Assembly (NCBI GenBank): GCA_025093985.1
Contig: JACAAK010000032.1
Coordinates: 1-43,878 of the forward strand
Direction: 5' to 3'
DNA: 43,878 nt
Source of the DNA: Calvatia gigantea
Taxonomy: Eukaryota; Basidiomycota; Agaricomycetes; Agaricales; Lycoperdaceae
Part shown: positions 42,668 to 43,878 of the stretch, piece by piece
How positions within the stretch are numbered: position 1 is the stretch's first letter
Layout: each line of letters opens with the position of its first letter
The notes under the pieces: generated by a model
The model's database searches: none
What the model was told of the DNA's origin: nothing
What the model saw: only the letters and a program-made list of their open reading frames with translations
Translations under genes and position numbers: made by a program

Positions 42668-43199
42668 CCTAAAAACCGTTGAGTTGTCCGATGGAGGAGA
42701 CAGCGCAACAGGCTGGGGGGCTACCCCAGCCACCTGTTTTGTGTTATGACAGACTCATCAGGCACTCTGATTATCCATCAGTACCTACCAAACCAATAGA
42801 ACGCGTACGATTGCGCTATACTTGGGGATGAGTATAATTAACTCGATCCATGGAACAGTTGACAAATGTCAACGAGTGCTAATATAGCGCCCAAAAAACT
42901 TAGCGCTTATGGGCGCTTAAGTTATCGTCAGGAAATGTAAAAGTAAGGAAAACTTGTACTTAAGCGCCCGCGTAGCGCCCAAATGCGGGGCGCCCATTAA
43001 GCGCCCACGCACTTAAATACGAACATTCTCAAAATAATAAAATGAACGTACCAAGTACCTAACGATGTCATCAGCTTGACAACTGAGGGCGGGGTACATA
43101 CTGTGGCAGGTTATTTACGCAGCAGTCCAGCTCAGACAATCCCTTAGTCCATCTATCAGCCTGCGCATCACGAGACAAGGCCGGTTCCACTCACCATTG
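42668..43199. repeat. Subtelomeric repeat, copy 1
   Basis: It begins CCTAAAAACCGTTGAG and ends ACTCACCATTG, directly followed by telomeric sequence. It contains a GTTGACAAATGTCAAC palindrome (42858-42873), a cluster of GCGCCC/GGGCGC words at 42896-43012 and an 11-bp inverted repeat GGGCGCTTAAG (42911-42921) / CTTAAGCGCCC (42959-42969). No coding frame is convincing. Confidence 0.92.
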
Positions 43200-43229
43200 T
43201 TAGGGGAGGTTAGGGGTTAGGGGAGGAGG
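43200..43229 (+). repeat. Interstitial telomeric tract
   Basis: TTAGGGG units mixed with GAGG variants separate the two subtelomeric repeats, in the same orientation as the terminal tract. The degenerate units suggest an old, internalised telomere. Confidence 0.9.
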
Positions 43230-43233
43230 AAAT

Positions 43234-43763
43234 CCTAAAAACCGTTGAGTTGTCGATGGAGGAGACAGCGCAACAGGTTGGGGAGCTACCCCAACCACCT
43301 GTTTCGTCTTATGACAGACTCATCAGGCGCTCTGATTATCCATCAGTACCTACCAAACCAATAGAACGCGTACGATTGCGCTATACTTGGGGATGAGTAT
43401 AATTAACTCGATCCATGGAACAGTTGACAAATGTCAACGAGCGCTAAAATAGCGCCCAAAAACCCAGCGCTTATGGGCGCTTAAGTTATCGTCAGGAAAT
43501 GTAAAAGTAAGGAAAACTTGTACTTAAGCGCCCGCGTAGCGCCCAAATGCGGGGCGCCCATTAAGCGCCCACGCACTTAAATACGAACATTACCGAAATA
43601 ATAAAATGAACGTATCAAGTACCTAACGATGTCATCAGCTTGACAACTGAAGGCGGGGTACATACCGTGGCAGGTTATTTACGCAACAGTCCAGCTCAGA
43701 CAATCCCTTAGTCCATCTATCAGCCTGCGCATCACGAGACAAGGCCGGTTCCACTCACCATTG
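43234..43763. repeat. Subtelomeric repeat, copy 2
   Basis: This is a head-to-tail copy of 42668-43199 with a period of 566 bp and few differences, for example one C fewer in GTTGTCGATGG and GCGCTAAAATAGCGC in place of GTGCTAATATAGCGC. It ends with the same ACTCACCATTG at the start of the terminal telomere. Confidence 0.93.
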
Positions 43764-43878
43764 TTAGGGGGTTAGGGGGTTAGGGGGTTAGGGTTAGGGG
43801 TTAGGGGTTAGGGGTTAGGGGGTTAGGGGTTAGGGGTTAGGGGTTAGGGGTTAGGGGTTAGGGGGTTAGGGGTTAGGG
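43764..43878 (+). other. Telomere (TTAGGG-type repeats, 3-5 G per unit)
   Basis: About 16 units run to the end of the window. Most are TTAGGGG, with some TTAGGGGG and a few TTAGGG. The G-rich strand runs 5'-3' towards the right, as expected for a right chromosome end. Confidence 0.97.

Overview
The window is a chromosome end from a filamentous basidiomycete, most likely an Agaricomycete. The evidence is a terminal tract of TTAGGG-type repeats with three to five G (43764-43878), short introns of 50-70 nt with GTRAGT donors, a chromodomain Ty3/gypsy retrotransposon, a fused OrsD-type zinc-finger and RecQ-like helicase gene of the subtelomeric kind, and an FHA/tail-anchored gene of the Far9/Far10/SLMAP family. 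I cannot name the species.

The left three quarters (about 1-31 kb) is a decayed, CpG-poor, repeat-rich island. It holds pieces of at least four multi-exon genes, all broken by in-frame stops: a gene with a ParB-like motif (1-989, minus), an OrsD/C2H2 to RecQ gene, an unrecognised gene (21.1-23.5 kb, minus), and a gene whose C-terminus resembles a double-stranded beta-helix oxygenase (29.0-30.8 kb, minus). Mobile DNA is layered into these: a nearly full-length, self-priming chromovirus (6831-13225, minus) with a third ORF; an inverted partial copy of it (17668-18729); three solo LTRs of the same family, each with a perfect 5-bp target duplication; an intact Tc1/mariner element (24569-26173); a 1.7-kb foldback element; and a palindromic minisatellite array.

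The central result is that the OrsD/RecQ gene is in two pieces on opposite strands. Its N-terminal half (3681-6830, plus) stops at the left edge of the chromovirus. Its helicase half (17667-14934, minus) begins at the left edge of the inverted LTR copy. Reversing the 4.4-kb segment 13226-17667, which lies between 1.06-kb inverted copies of LTR plus gag, restores both the 5-bp target duplication of the retrotransposon and the reading frame of the gene. I infer a retrotransposon insertion followed by an inversion between inverted retrotransposon copies.

The right quarter (about 34-43.9 kb) is CpG-rich. It contains a broken FHA/coiled-coil/tail-anchor gene (about 41736-37951, minus), a block duplicated in inverted orientation at 31.2-33.5 kb, two head-to-tail 566-bp subtelomeric repeats separated by an interstitial telomeric tract, and the telomere. 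The left copy of the duplicated block has lost most of its CpGs and the right copy has kept them. This shows that cytosine-directed mutation, probably methylation and deamination, has acted on the island. Nearly all gene-breaking stops are of the kind that C-to-T changes in CAA, CAG or CGA codons would make.
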